Source: Trichobilharzia regenti
Lineage: Eukaryota > Platyhelminthes > Trematoda > Strigeidida > Schistosomatidae
Reading direction: 5' to 3'
DNA length: 64,000 nucleotides
Assembly (NCBI GenBank): GCA_944472135.2
Contig: OX235270.1
Location: forward strand, 69,577,668-69,641,667
Below, in pieces: positions 1-10,000 of the stretch (positions are counted from its first letter, which is position 1; each line of letters opens with the position of its first letter). The notes under the pieces were generated by a model. It did not search any database and was not told the DNA's origin. It saw only the letters and a program-made list of their open reading frames with translations. A program made the position numbers and the translations under genes.

Positions 1-241
1 ACATTGTTTTGTTTTCTTTCCATGTTTGCCGAGCATTCTGTCGTACAGTAAGTTTTTCAAAGCATACTTTACATTTTATTCGTAGACAGGAAATCCCATT
101 GTGAAGAGTTATTTATGCCGCTTAGTGCAGTGTAAAAGGAGACCAGAGTAATGCCTCTAATGTTCATAGTTCATAGTTATCTTAACGTTTTTTGTTCCAC
201 CTTTTGTAGTTAATCATGTGATGCAGAATTGTAAACAATGA

Positions 242-436
242 ACGTGGTCACGCAACTTGTTCGCATCTCAAAGTACGTCAGCAGTTATCCCTCAAAATCA
301 ACATGACATATTGGATACCAAAAAGAGTATTATCAGTGCGGGCATGAAGAGAATTAATGACAAATTTGGAGAAGTGTTTGCCACTAATGATCCAGATGAA
401 GTAATCGTAGAAATCAATCGTATTCTTAATATGTAA
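242..436 (+). CDS. Probable terminal coding exon of an unrecognised host gene
   Basis: An open frame runs from just after a TGA at 239-241 to a TAA at 434-436. The last 40 or so codons read like a real charged, helical protein C-terminus (Lys/Asp/Glu-rich, ending in ..EINRILNM). An AATAAA overlaps the stop (436-441) and another lies at 463-468, as expected at a gene's 3' end. The exact acceptor is undecided: AG dinucleotides at 272-273, 280-281 and 283-284 are all possible, and the pyrimidine tract is weak. I do not recognise the family. The upstream exons would lie left of the window. It could instead be a chance open frame, but the polyA signals and codon content argue for an exon. Confidence 0.5.
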   Translation, partial: TWSRNLFASQSTSAVIPQNQHDILDTKKSIISAGMKRINDKFGEVFATNDPDEVIVEINRILNM

Positions 437-1710
437 ATAAACTAAATTTGTATCATAATGAAAATAAAATTTCCATGTAAATCTTGTTGTCTTTCAATTC
501 ATGTGTTCGCTTTGTGAACACGGCATGCTAGACCGGTGCCCTCCAGGACTTTCACTACTAACAATACGTAAGTGTATTTGTGTAGGAACGATGTCGGTCA
601 GCATACGTGTTAAACTATAAGTATTTTAGTTAGCTAACGTGCATACGTATCATAGTCATATACAAGTCTTTAGGGACAATAGTAGGCATAACTTAGGCAC
701 TGCATTCGAGTTCCAGTTCTTATACGGTTACGTGTATTCGAAAGTATTGCATTACTAATGTTTAGCGTAAAGCGTGATGTCAATCCATATGACTAAGGCT
801 GTTGACATGTAGCGTAAATTAAAGTCTACACCAGACGAATTATTGAATTCGTTGAGCTGTAGCAATCGTAGTCACATTTACATTACACTAAAATATGCCA
901 CCAATTACTTCGTCAGGTCTCATTGACAAGTCATGCCTGCATCTAGTCATCATGACAAATATTGCTTCACTCAGATAGAATAAGAAAGGTATGGTAAGCA
1001 GGATATTAAATGTATTTAATGAAAAATAATAACAAGCAAGTGTCTTTACGCAGTTGTTTGTCGTAATAATTTGGGCAATGTCGAATCTCTGTGACCGGTT
1101 TGACTGACGTTACCGGATATCTACAAATATGTAAACAGAGTGTTTTTTAAATCGCTGAAGTAATAAAGAAGTAATATCAAAGTTAAACGCTTTATATTTG
1201 CCTACCTTTGCTGAAAATTGTTCATTCTCCTTTCTCATTCTTTGTTCATGTCAGGATTCTTCTGTGGTTTTCACTGCCACACACATTATTCATCTTCTAA
1301 ATGGTAGCAGCAAGCATATAATAATAATTTCAAATTTCGTATAAACCAATGTTTACAAAGAATGCATGTCATTTCTACAGGCGCAATAAGTTATGTTATA
1401 AACTGCAATCGTGAAGTATCATAAATTATAAGAGTTAAATTGTGAACCCTTAACAATGAACACCGTACATTTGGCTAAGTGCTATGTCCTTGGAATGTGA
1501 GTATACATTTGCAATGTTTAGTGCCAACCATATTGGTGTAAGCATAGAAAATATGACGTTTTCCATGAAAGTACAGCTTTGTTCAAACACTGGTGTTGTT
1601 GTGTTTCTAATAAAAACAAATAGACTGTAAGCAAGCAACTAATAGGCACAAAGAGTAAGTCTCAGCTTTAATAAAGGCATATCCAGTTAACATAAGATGC
1701 GTTGTAATAG
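437..1710. other. Intergenic DNA, nothing recognised
   Basis: This is AT-rich sequence after the putative terminal exon and before the first LTR. Apart from the polyA signal at 463-468 I see no coding homology, no RNA gene and no clear repeat. The short minus-strand frame at 1450-1638 has no recognisable content. Confidence 0.5.
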
Positions 1711-2062
1711 TGTAACAACAGAAAACAAGGGCAGGCAACAGATCGTTTTATTACGAAAATCAACACGTATTTATATATATTTTATGTGCATTAATAAGGC
1801 TTATGCAAGCAGAAAAAGGCAGTCTTCTGATTGGTTGTTTCTCGGAAGTTAAGCAGACAAACACAGTCTTATGATTGGTTGTTTTCGATATTTCTCGGAA
1901 AGTAGAGCCATCTATCTGCGAATCATATTTGTCCACATTTAAGTTTGCTGTGATTGGTTGTTGAAACAGCCTTGTTCATATTTTCTCACGGCCCATATTA
2001 GTGACCTAGACATTAACGTAGATTAGTGTCAACCAATCGGCTAGCAGCCTGCTCTCACCACA
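1711..2062 (-). repeat. 3' LTR of Ty3 element 1
   Basis: It starts TGTAAC and ends CACCACA on the plus strand, giving TG...CA ends in both readings. It pairs with 5904-6255 over its full 352 bp. The minus-strand polyA signal AATAAA is the plus-strand TTTATT at 1747-1752. The pol frame runs 22 bases into this LTR and stops there. Confidence 0.93.
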
Positions 2063-5000
2063 CTCGTCCCCCCGTCAAATAGCTTCGTGCGCAGACGTTC
2101 CGACCTTCTGGGTGCTACATCCTCTAGTTGAGGATTGTTACTGACCGGCTTGTCCCACTGTACCCATCTTTGGAGCTGACTGGCGTTAACTCGTTTCTGT
2201 TTATCACCTCTTCGGATGGTATATACTTGACCCCGTCTTTTTGTGATTGTGTATGGTCCTTCCCACTTTGGAAGGAGTTTCCGTGAACCTAGCCCGCCTC
2301 CAACTGTATATCTCCTGTCTCTACACTTCACTTGGTCCCCGACTGCAAAGGTAATGCACTGCGTCCTTTCTTTCATCTGAGACTTCGTGACATCACTGCG
2401 CTGCTTCCGTATTACATTCTTGACTGCCTCTTTCCTCTCTGCTTTTAATTTCGTCGTACTCCACTTTTGGTGCATGGGCCAGGTCTCATTGTGTACCGGT
2501 AATCGTGGTTTTCTACCATACATCAGTTGGAAGGGTGACTTCTTCGTTGTTTCCTGAGTGGTAGCCCGATGTGTTAGTAAAATCAGTGGAAGCTCCGTTT
2601 CCCAGTTCCCGCCCTTCGAGGCCAGCCACTCCTTCAGTGTACGGTTGTTTCTCTCCGTTAGGCCATTCGTTTGTGGATGGTATGGGGTCGTTCTGATCCT
2701 CTTGATGCCCAGCTGTTGCAAACGGGAAGTAAACTCTTCACTCTCGAAACAGGGACCTTGGTCTGTCAGTATTGTCTTCGGTACGCCGTGGTCTGCAACA
2801 ATGTGTCTAACTACTGCATCTGTCACGGTTCTTGCACGTTGGTCTGGGATTGCTACGGCGTCTACCCATCGTGTCGCGTGTTCCGTCATCACCAAGAGGT
2901 ACTGATTACCATTGGATGTCTGAGGAAATGGACCCATGACATCTACGGACCACAAGTCACCTATCGCGGTAACTGGAATCGACTGAAGTGGTGGTCGTAT
3001 ATACCGGTCACCTTTCATCAGCTGGCACCGTGGACATCCAAGTACGTATCTTGCTACGTCTTCTCTCATACCTGGCCAGTACATACTTTGTCTTAGGAGG
3101 TCGGTCGTTCTGGCCACGCCTGTATGCGCTAGCTGGTGACATTCTTCTATCATGTCGTGGCGCGACGATTGAGGTATGACAGCCAGCCAGCTTCCGTCGT
3201 TCTCTCGCCAGGTCAGAGTCCCGTAGGCATTCACTCTGAGTCGATCCCTCTGTCTGAGTAGTGTGGTTAGCTCCTTACTCGCCGTAGTTTGATCCACTTC
3301 TATTCCGTTGGTGATCACCTGTATTACTGTATTCAGCGTATCGTCCAACCTCTGCCTACGTGCAAGTCTTAGTGGGTCTTGTTCTACTGCATGCACTCCG
3401 TAAGCGACCTCGGGCAACTCAGACTCATCTTCTGGTCTCGATAACAAATCTGCCAAGACATTTTCACTTCCAGGAACGTGTGAGATCGTAAAATCGTACT
3501 CCTGAAGACGCAACATCCACCGTGACAACTTCCCCCGTGGGTCTCTCGCTGTCTTCAAAAATTGTAGCGGCTTATGATCAGTTTCGATGTGGAACCGCCG
3601 GCCGAGTAAATAAGGTCTCCATTTGTCGACTGCCCATACCATTGCTAAACATTCTTTCTCTATCGTTGAATACTTTCTCTCTGTGAGGGTCAAAACCCTA
3701 CTGGCATACTCAACGATTCCCTCGTCCTGTCTTAGGACCGCACCTATAGCGTAGTCACTGGCATCTGTGCACACTGTGAACTGTCTTCCTGGCACAGGTA
3801 GTTTTAGCGTCATTTGTTGGTGGTCGAGCAGCTGTTTAATTCTGTCGAATGTCCTCTGCGATTCTTCCGACCAAACAAACTTTGGCTCACCTAGTAGCCT
3901 GTATAGAGGGGCTGCTATCTCATTGAAGTTCTTCACGAAGCGACTATAAAACGCTGCTCTACCCAAGAATTGTCTCAGTTTTCTCTTTGAATTCGGGGCT
4001 GGAATCGTTTTAATCGTCAAAATTTTCTCCGGCAGTGGTTTAATCTCACCATTTCCCACTTTATGTCCCAACAGAGTAACATTCTTTTTGGCTATCTGAG
4101 ACTTGGTTTTGTTGACGCGTAGTCCAAACTCTTCGATGCGTCGCAGCACGGCTTCTACATGGTTGACGTGATCGTTTTCGTTTTGACTGTATATGACGAG
4201 ATCATCACCATAAACCTCCACGTTTTTCAAGTTTCTAAGTAATAGCTTCATCAGTCGTCTGAACGTAAACGGTGCACCTGCTAGTCCAAACGGCATGCGT
4301 TTAAATCGATATTGTGTCTGACCCACGATGAAAGCCGTCTTATCTCTATCACCTTGTTTTATCGGTATCTGCCAGTATCCTGAGCGAAGATCGAGAACCG
4401 AAAACACATTCGCACCTTGTAGGCGATCTAAAGTTTCTACCACTGTTGGCATGGCACACGGTCTTAACTCTGTCATACTGTTTAACTGTCGACAATCAAC
4501 ACAGAATCTATACTTCCCATTCGCTTTTTTTACTAACAGCACTGGAGAGTTGTACGGGCTATCAGCTTCCTCAATAATATCATCTTTTAACATCTCTTGC
4601 ACTTGTCGCTCCACTTCGCCTTCCAGATGACATGGAACTCTTCGCGTTAAAAATGACCTTACTTTCGGATCACTTAACGGAATTTCATGATTCACCTTAT
4701 CGCAATAACCGTATGGGTCGCCATCTCCAGTGAACAGATGATCGTATTTATTAATTAACTCTGTCACATTGTGTACCGTCGACAGCTTAATCGCTGCTAT
4801 CTCGCTGGTCTCATACATGTTGATATGCCCGTATTTCGTGATCACCACGTTCGCTTGCGTGTCGATTATTGCACCAATCTCACGCAGAAAATCCGCTCCT
4901 AATATCGTTCGCTGTAGTTCGGGTACAACAATGAAAGGAAACGTCACCTCGCAGCCACCAACAACGACCGTACAGTTCGATCTACCCGTGATACGCAACA

Positions 5001-5127
5001 CATACCCGCCTACTGTTTGTACTGTCAATGAACACGGACTAACACTCTTACATAAATTCTTATCTACTAACGACACGGCCGCCCCTGTATCTATCAAACA
5101 TACTACTTCTCGATCATTCACTCGCAA
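2041..5127 (-). CDS. pol: Pol of Ty3 element 1 (protease, RT, RNase H, integrase)
   Basis: The 1028-residue open frame holds a complete Ty3-type Pol. An aspartic protease motif DTGA lies at residues 13-16, with the second protease motif ILGADF near 75-80. RT follows, with catalytic Asp at LDLRSGYW (about 246), MPFGLAGAPFTF, and YGDD at 306-309. RNase H begins at TDASDYAIGAVL (about 454) with TDHKP near 516. Integrase has an HHCC zinc site (H664, H668, C698, C701) and a catalytic triad D729-X59-D789-X35-E825, the usual spacing. The YGDD box is a variant of the commoner YLDD/YIDD. The frame begins within the gag overlap, so its Met is unlikely to be an independent start. The stop codon is inside the 3' LTR. 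No inactivating break was seen. Confidence 0.92.
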   Translation of the reverse strand: MRVNDREVVCLIDTGAAVSLVDKNLCKSVSPCSLTVQTVGGYVLRITGRSNCTVVVGGCEVTFPFIVVPELQRTILGADFLREIGAIIDTQANVVITKYGHINMYETSEIAAIKLSTVHNVTELINKYDHLFTGDGDPYGYCDKVNHEIPLSDPKVRSFLTRRVPCHLEGEVERQVQEMLKDDIIEEADSPYNSPVLLVKKANGKYRFCVDCRQLNSMTELRPCAMPTVVETLDRLQGANVFSVLDLRSGYWQIPIKQGDRDKTAFIVGQTQYRFKRMPFGLAGAPFTFRRLMKLLLRNLKNVEVYGDDLVIYSQNENDHVNHVEAVLRRIEEFGLRVNKTKSQIAKKNVTLLGHKVGNGEIKPLPEKILTIKTIPAPNSKRKLRQFLGRAAFYSRFVKNFNEIAAPLYRLLGEPKFVWSEESQRTFDRIKQLLDHQQMTLKLPVPGRQFTVCTDASDYAIGAVLRQDEGIVEYASRVLTLTERKYSTIEKECLAMVWAVDKWRPYLLGRRFHIETDHKPLQFLKTARDPRGKLSRWMLRLQEYDFTISHVPGSENVLADLLSRPEDESELPEVAYGVHAVEQDPLRLARRQRLDDTLNTVIQVITNGIEVDQTTASKELTTLLRQRDRLRVNAYGTLTWRENDGSWLAVIPQSSRHDMIEECHQLAHTGVARTTDLLRQSMYWPGMREDVARYVLGCPRCQLMKGDRYIRPPLQSIPVTAIGDLWSVDVMGPFPQTSNGNQYLLVMTEHATRWVDAVAIPDQRARTVTDAVVRHIVADHGVPKTILTDQGPCFESEEFTSRLQQLGIKRIRTTPYHPQTNGLTERNNRTLKEWLASKGGNWETELPLILLTHRATTQETTKKSPFQLMYGRKPRLPVHNETWPMHQKWSTTKLKAERKEAVKNVIRKQRSDVTKSQMKERTQCITFAVGDQVKCRDRRYTVGGGLGSRKLLPKWEGPYTITKRRGQVYTIRRGDKQKRVNASQLQRWVQWDKPVSNNPQLEDVAPRRSERLRTKLFDGGTSVVRAGC
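2063..2076 (-). other. Polypurine tract of Ty3 element 1
   Basis: Minus-strand GACGGGGGGACGAG directly abuts the TGTGGTGAG start of the 3' LTR, the expected place for plus-strand priming. It lies inside the pol reading frame. Confidence 0.6.
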
Positions 5128-5921
5128 CTTCGAATACAGAGCCCTTTCTCAATAACCCCCACTAAATCTAGGTTCATACGAAAGAAAGAACAAGCATTAT
5201 ACCGTCTGAAATTTTTTCTTTTTCGCCTTTCTGGGCAGTATCTTCTCCAGTGTCCCGGCTTACCGCATTCAAAACACCGGTCTTTTCTATCAGCCAACTT
5301 TAACGCCGCCACTTCCCGCTGCAATGCTTCAATTTTCTGCTCATATTCGTTTGGTTTTGGTTGGTCTATAGCGGCTACCGTTGTGCTCAGCAGCTGTCTG
5401 GTCACCTTCGCCAGCTCACTAATATCCATCGGCTGCGTTGCGTTAACCAGTTGTAATCGCTGAGAAATGTGGTCTGGGACACTCTCGATGAATTGGGAAG
5501 ACAGTAACTGCGCTTCTGATTCTTCATCTAAAGTGGGAAGCGCGCGTCGAAGTAGATTAGTCAGTTTCACCGCCAACACTAGCGGGTCTCCATCAGGTCC
5601 AAGCTTCATTGACCGGAACTGCTGCATTGCTAGCTGTCTGTCTGTTTCGCTGTCAAACTCGGACACTAGTCGTTCAACCAATTTCTTCCAAGACGCTGTG
5701 CCATTTGACCTGTCTACGCTGTCATATGCAGCCTTCGCTCGGCCTCTCAACAGCGTCCCCAGGACAACTACCTTCGCCGCCTGCTCCTTGACACCCACCA
5801 GCTCAGCAACGGCCTCGAAGTCACGTAAGAAGCTCCGTATGTCTCCTTCTTCAAACGCAGCTGGCCAAGGGATCTTCATCTTTTTGGAGGCAGCGACACC
5901 AAATGTAACAACAGAAGACAA
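5118..5921 (-). CDS. gag: Gag of Ty3 element 1
   Basis: The 267-residue frame encodes a nucleocapsid-type Gag. Residues 216-229 form a canonical CX2CX4HX4C zinc knuckle (CFECGKPGHWRRYC) followed by a basic stretch, as in RNA-binding nucleocapsid domains. The N-terminal 180 residues are a helical capsid-like region. The first ATG (5921) lies inside the 5' LTR. Met15, encoded just after the primer-binding site at about 5879, is an equally good start and would avoid an LTR-encoded leader. The 3' end overlaps pol by 10 bases in another frame, so Pol is probably made by ribosomal frameshifting at the overlap. No protease is present in this frame; it is at the start of pol. Confidence 0.88.
   Translation of the reverse strand: MSSVVTFGVAASKKMKIPWPAAFEEGDIRSFLRDFEAVAELVGVKEQAAKVVVLGTLLRGRAKAAYDSVDRSNGTASWKKLVERLVSEFDSETDRQLAMQQFRSMKLGPDGDPLVLAVKLTNLLRRALPTLDEESEAQLLSSQFIESVPDHISQRLQLVNATQPMDISELAKVTRQLLSTTVAAIDQPKPNEYEQKIEALQREVAALKLADRKDRCFECGKPGHWRRYCPERRKRKNFRRYNACSFFRMNLDLVGVIEKGLCIRSCE
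5889..5901 (-). other. Primer-binding site of Ty3 element 1
   Basis: On the minus strand the 5' LTR is followed after two bases by TGGTGTCGCTGCC. TGG is the complement of a tRNA CCA end, and the first eight bases match the equivalent site of the CsRn1-like elements further right (TGGTGTCGGAGGTG). Which tRNA primes is not determined. Confidence 0.6.
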
Positions 5922-6255
5922 GGGCAGGCAACAGATCGTTTTATTACGAAAATCAACTCGTATTTATATATATTTTATGTGCATTAATAAGGCTTATGCA
6001 AGCAGAAAAAGGCAGTCTTCTGATTGGTTGTTTCTCGGAAGTTAAGCAGACAAACACAGTCTTATGATTGGTCGTTTTCGATATTTCTCGGAAAGTAGAG
6101 CCATCTATCTGCGGATCATATTTGTCCACATTTAAGTTTGCTGTGATTGGTTGTTGAAACAGCCTTGTTCATATTTTCTCACGGCCCATATTAGTGACCT
6201 AGACATTAACGTAGATGAGTGTCAACCAATCGGCTAGCAGCCTGCTCTCACCACA
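5904..6255 (-). repeat. 5' LTR of Ty3 element 1
   Basis: A 352-bp partner of 1711-2062 with about five substitutions between them (for example CAACTCGT against CAACACGT). The first ATG of the gag frame lies 18 bases inside the end of this LTR. Confidence 0.93.
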
Positions 6256-6590
6256 ACAGTGCACATATGAAAAGACCATAGTGATGTAGACAAGTGATGT
6301 TTCAGTGAGAGGTAAATTGAAAGATCTGCAACCTTACAATTTGGAAGACAACCTGACATGTAAGATCTCTCACAAATTTCTATAGGGCCTGTGGGGTACC
6401 ATGGATGGTTTGGCGTCAATCGCAGCTTTGGAAGGATGAGTTACAAATGAAAAAGGTAACAACCAACGAGACTGCAGTAGTATTTTCTAGCTGTTCAGCA
6501 TTTTTTCCTTTGATGCAGTTCCTCATCAACAGTTTGCAGTATTCAGAACATCACAAGTTGCTTAGAGATAACTTGTTTAATAATAACTGC
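6256..6590. other. Spacer between Ty3 element 1 and the Pao element
   Basis: 335 bases between two LTR boundaries. I see no coding homology and no sequence from either neighbouring element; presumably host DNA. The small frames here look like chance. Confidence 0.5.
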
Positions 6591-6947
6591 TGTCAATGGA
6601 GTTGAAGATTGAACGATCAATTCTTGGTTGTTTGCTCAAAATCAACTTCCCCAATTTTCGCGGAGGCATCAATACGACAGTCATCGTCTCATCGGTCGCT
6701 GTTCAGAAAGAAGAGTGAAACATCGTCAGAAGTAATATAACGATTTATTATTGTAATATTTGTTTACAGACCTTAGTTCGTTTATTCCTTTTATATGTTG
6801 GTGTAACAATAAAGAAATAACAAGCGGCAGATCGGTGTTTTGGTTTTTGCGTCCGTTATAACTAAGCGTTTCTGAAACTTCAAGGAACAGCGTGGGCCCG
6901 AGCGTAGCGAGAGCTGGGCATTAACGGTTTATGAGACGTGGCTGACA
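6591..6947 (+). repeat. 5' LTR of the Pao element
   Basis: Starts TGTCAATGG and ends GCTGACA. AATAAA at 6808-6813 is a plausible polyadenylation signal. It matches 12961-13317 almost exactly. Diverged relatives in reverse orientation lie at 14938-15305 and 15594-15947. Confidence 0.93.
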
Positions 6948-7090
6948 GTTTCTGACGATAGAAACAGATCTGGCGGATTCAAACAGTTGGTGAAAGTTTG
7001 GATAGTCGCCGTTCATTTTTCCTGGTGCCGGTCAAGTCCTCTTTGAACAAGCAATATCTGGAACTTTTTGGAATTGGGTCAAGTTCAACA

Positions 7091-10000
7091 ATGCCTGGGT
7101 CAAAGAAGGGACAGAGTGTCTTGGATACAAACAGGAAAGTAAGTCATGGTGACTTGTCTGTTAATTGTAACGATGTGTCTGATGTTAAGCATGACATGGT
7201 TGATGTTACTGTTTCGCCGTTCAGGGATAATAGGAACATCAAACTCCCTAAGTTTGAACCACGGTGTTTTGATGGAAACCCGGCCGATTATTTACAGTTT
7301 GTAAAGGAGTTTGAGATCATGCTGAGTAGTTTTTTATTAAGTGATGAATTGAAATTGATGTATTTGATGAGGTATTGCACTGGAGATGCTTCAAGAGCTA
7401 TACAGTGCTGTAAGCTCATGCCCCCTAATGAGGGATACGCTGAGGCTATGAGCATATTACGTCAAAGGTTTGGAAGGCCTTCGATGATTGTAAGGAACGT
7501 ATACGAAGCTGTCAAAGGTAATGGCAGTCAACTTCAAGATGACTCCAAGGCACTCACTGAGTTTTTAGACAATCTTATGACTTACAAGAATACCTTGATT
7601 TCTATGAATTTCATGAGTGACCTCAACTCCAGCTCAGTCCTAGAGGTAATTGCAAGACGCCTACCTACGCGGCTGCAAAGGAAATGGGTAAAAATAAGCT
7701 CTCGTATAGAGGAGGAGGGTATCGAGCCAAGGTTCGATGATATTCTTAGACTGGTGAAGGACAGTGTCAACCAGGCGATGGGCAAATTCGCCAGCATTTT
7801 GCATTCTAAGGTAGAACCTAAGGAACCAGTGAATATAAGGAAGGCATTTGTGGTGAAGTCTCAAGACACAACGAGAAAGGATGAGTGTATTGTCTGCCAT
7901 AACATGCATCAATTGAGTGATTGTAATCGCTTTATCGCTATGTCACCCGTAGAAAGGTTAAAAATGGCAAAGCAGAAGCGGCTGTGTTTCAGTTGTTTAA
8001 AGATTGGGCATACAAAGTGGAATTGTAAGGCGACAAATAAAGGAAGTAGTGGTTTAACGGATATGCACCCACTTCTGAGAACAGTGAACGAACCTGGGAG
8101 TTCGGTTAATTGTAATAGTATCTCTAGACCCCTTGACATCCCACAAGTTTTCTTAGGGGTATTACCAGTTAAGGTGAAAGGACCGAAATCTTCAGTAGAG
8201 ACTTATGCATTGTTGGATAATGGTTCAGACGTTACATTGATAGATGCTGAACTGGCTGGTTGCTTGGGTATTAAAGGCCCAAAGCAACCCTTGGTTGTAA
8301 ATACTTTCAATTCTGCGAAAACAGTAGTATGTGAGCGAGTGTCATTTCAGTTAGAATCCTTGGCTACTGGGGAGACCGTGGAAGTGGATACTGCTTACAC
8401 TACCTCCAGTATGAAACTTGGCGAAGCTATAGTACCTAGTCGTGAAACGGTTGTCGGTAAGCCGTACCTGTGTGACATACCTCTTCCAACATTGCAAGAT
8501 GGAAGAGTGAGAGTACTCATTGGATGTAGTGTGCCAGAAGCTCACAAGGTATTAGAAGAGAGATTTGGAGGTAGAGATGATCTGTTTGCGACAAAAACAC
8601 CACTGGGATGGACAGTGAGAGGACCTATACCCATAGTCCACATATCATCATTAGTTACAAACGATGGGGACAAACTAGAAACTATGATTAAAAATATGTA
8701 TGACAAGGAGTTTTGTGACTGCGGTGTCCCAGGGAAAGGTCGTTCTGTAGAAGACTTGAAAGCAGTTAAAATAGCCGAGGACTCTTGTAAATACGAAAAC
8801 GGGCGTTTCAGCGTTGGCCTACCATGGAGATTCAAAGATAGACAGTTGATTTGTAATAGGAAAGTTGCTCTTAAGAGACTAATGGGTTTACAGAAGAAAT
8901 TCCTGTCAGATGCAGAACTCTGGTCCAAATATAAGGAAGTCGTCGATAAACATATAGTGAAGGGTTACGTTGAAAGACTAGTTGATCAAAGTGAGCCAGG
9001 GAAGTGGTATTTGCCCCATCATCCCGTCTTTAACCCGAGGAAGCCAGGTAAACTCCGTGTGGTGTTTGATTGTTCTGCGAAACACGAAGGAGTCTCTTTA
9101 AATGATAATCTGTATAGTGGCCCAGATTGCGTGAGCTCATTAGTGGGACTGCTATTGAGATTCAGAAAGTTTACAGTTGCTGTCGCGGCGGATATTGAGG
9201 AAATGTTCCTTCAGGTGAAGGTGCCAGAGAGTGACAGAGATCACTTGAGGTTTTTGTGGTTTGATGACGGTCCTTGTGGTAAGGTGTCAGAATATAGGAT
9301 GACAGTGCATCCATTTGGTGCCACATCCTCCCCATTTTGTGCTAATTTTGCTCTACGAAAGGCAGTGTCCACATTTGGTTCTAATGATTTGCTGGACGTC
9401 ATAGATTGTTGCTTCTACGTGGATGATTGTTTAGCCTCCTTCGATGATGATAAGTCTGCAGTTAGATTTGCAACAAGCATTACTGAAGTGTTAGCTAAGG
9501 CCGGCTTTCGTCTAACTAAGTGGGTCTCGAACAGCCTAGACGTTTTGAAGCATATAGATCCAGAAGACAGAGCACCTACCGTACGAGATTTGCCTGTTGA
9601 TACTCTACCAGTTGAACGCACATTAGGTATGCGATGGGATGTGAACTCTGATACCTTTGGATTTAGTGTTGGTGATATTGATAAGCCAGTTACTCGGAGA
9701 GGTGTGCTCTCTGTGTTGTCGTCCGTGTTTGACCCACTTGGATTAGTAGCACCTTATCTACTTCCGGCTAGGAGGTTATTTCAAGAGACATGCAGGAAAG
9801 GGTTACAGTGGGATGAACCATTAAGTGAGAGGCAGAGAGAAGAGTGGAAGGGGTGGGTTAACAGTTTAAGAATGCTGAATCTACATTCCGTCTCACGTCC
9901 ACTTAAGCCGTCGAGAAATCATGATATAATTGACTTCCATGTTTTTTCTGATGCCTCTGAGGTTGGATTTGGTGCAGCCGTATACATCAGAACCACCTTA

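Larger units (their letters stand above)
1711..6255 (-). mobile_element. Ty3/gypsy LTR retrotransposon (element 1), complete structure
   Basis: This 4.5-kb element is bounded by two 352-bp LTRs (1711-2062 and 5904-6255) and transcribed on the minus strand, so the right LTR is the 5' one. Inside are gag and pol in two overlapping frames in the order protease, RT, RNase H, integrase, which is diagnostic of Ty3/gypsy. A primer-binding site follows the 5' LTR and a purine tract precedes the 3' LTR. By eye the LTRs differ at about five positions, so insertion is fairly recent. The flanking tetramers are ATAG (1707-1710) and ACAG (6256-6259), so a target duplication exists only if one base has mutated. 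Both frames are open and the element may be competent. A decayed relative lies in intron 7 of the C5-epimerase gene. Confidence 0.93.

Noticed and set aside
2558..6045. Plus-strand frames opposite the Ty3 element 1 genes, and similar frames opposite the Ty3 run
   Set aside because: They are antisense shadows of long pol frames; no motif, and they are repeated identically in each copy of the run only because the sense strand is.
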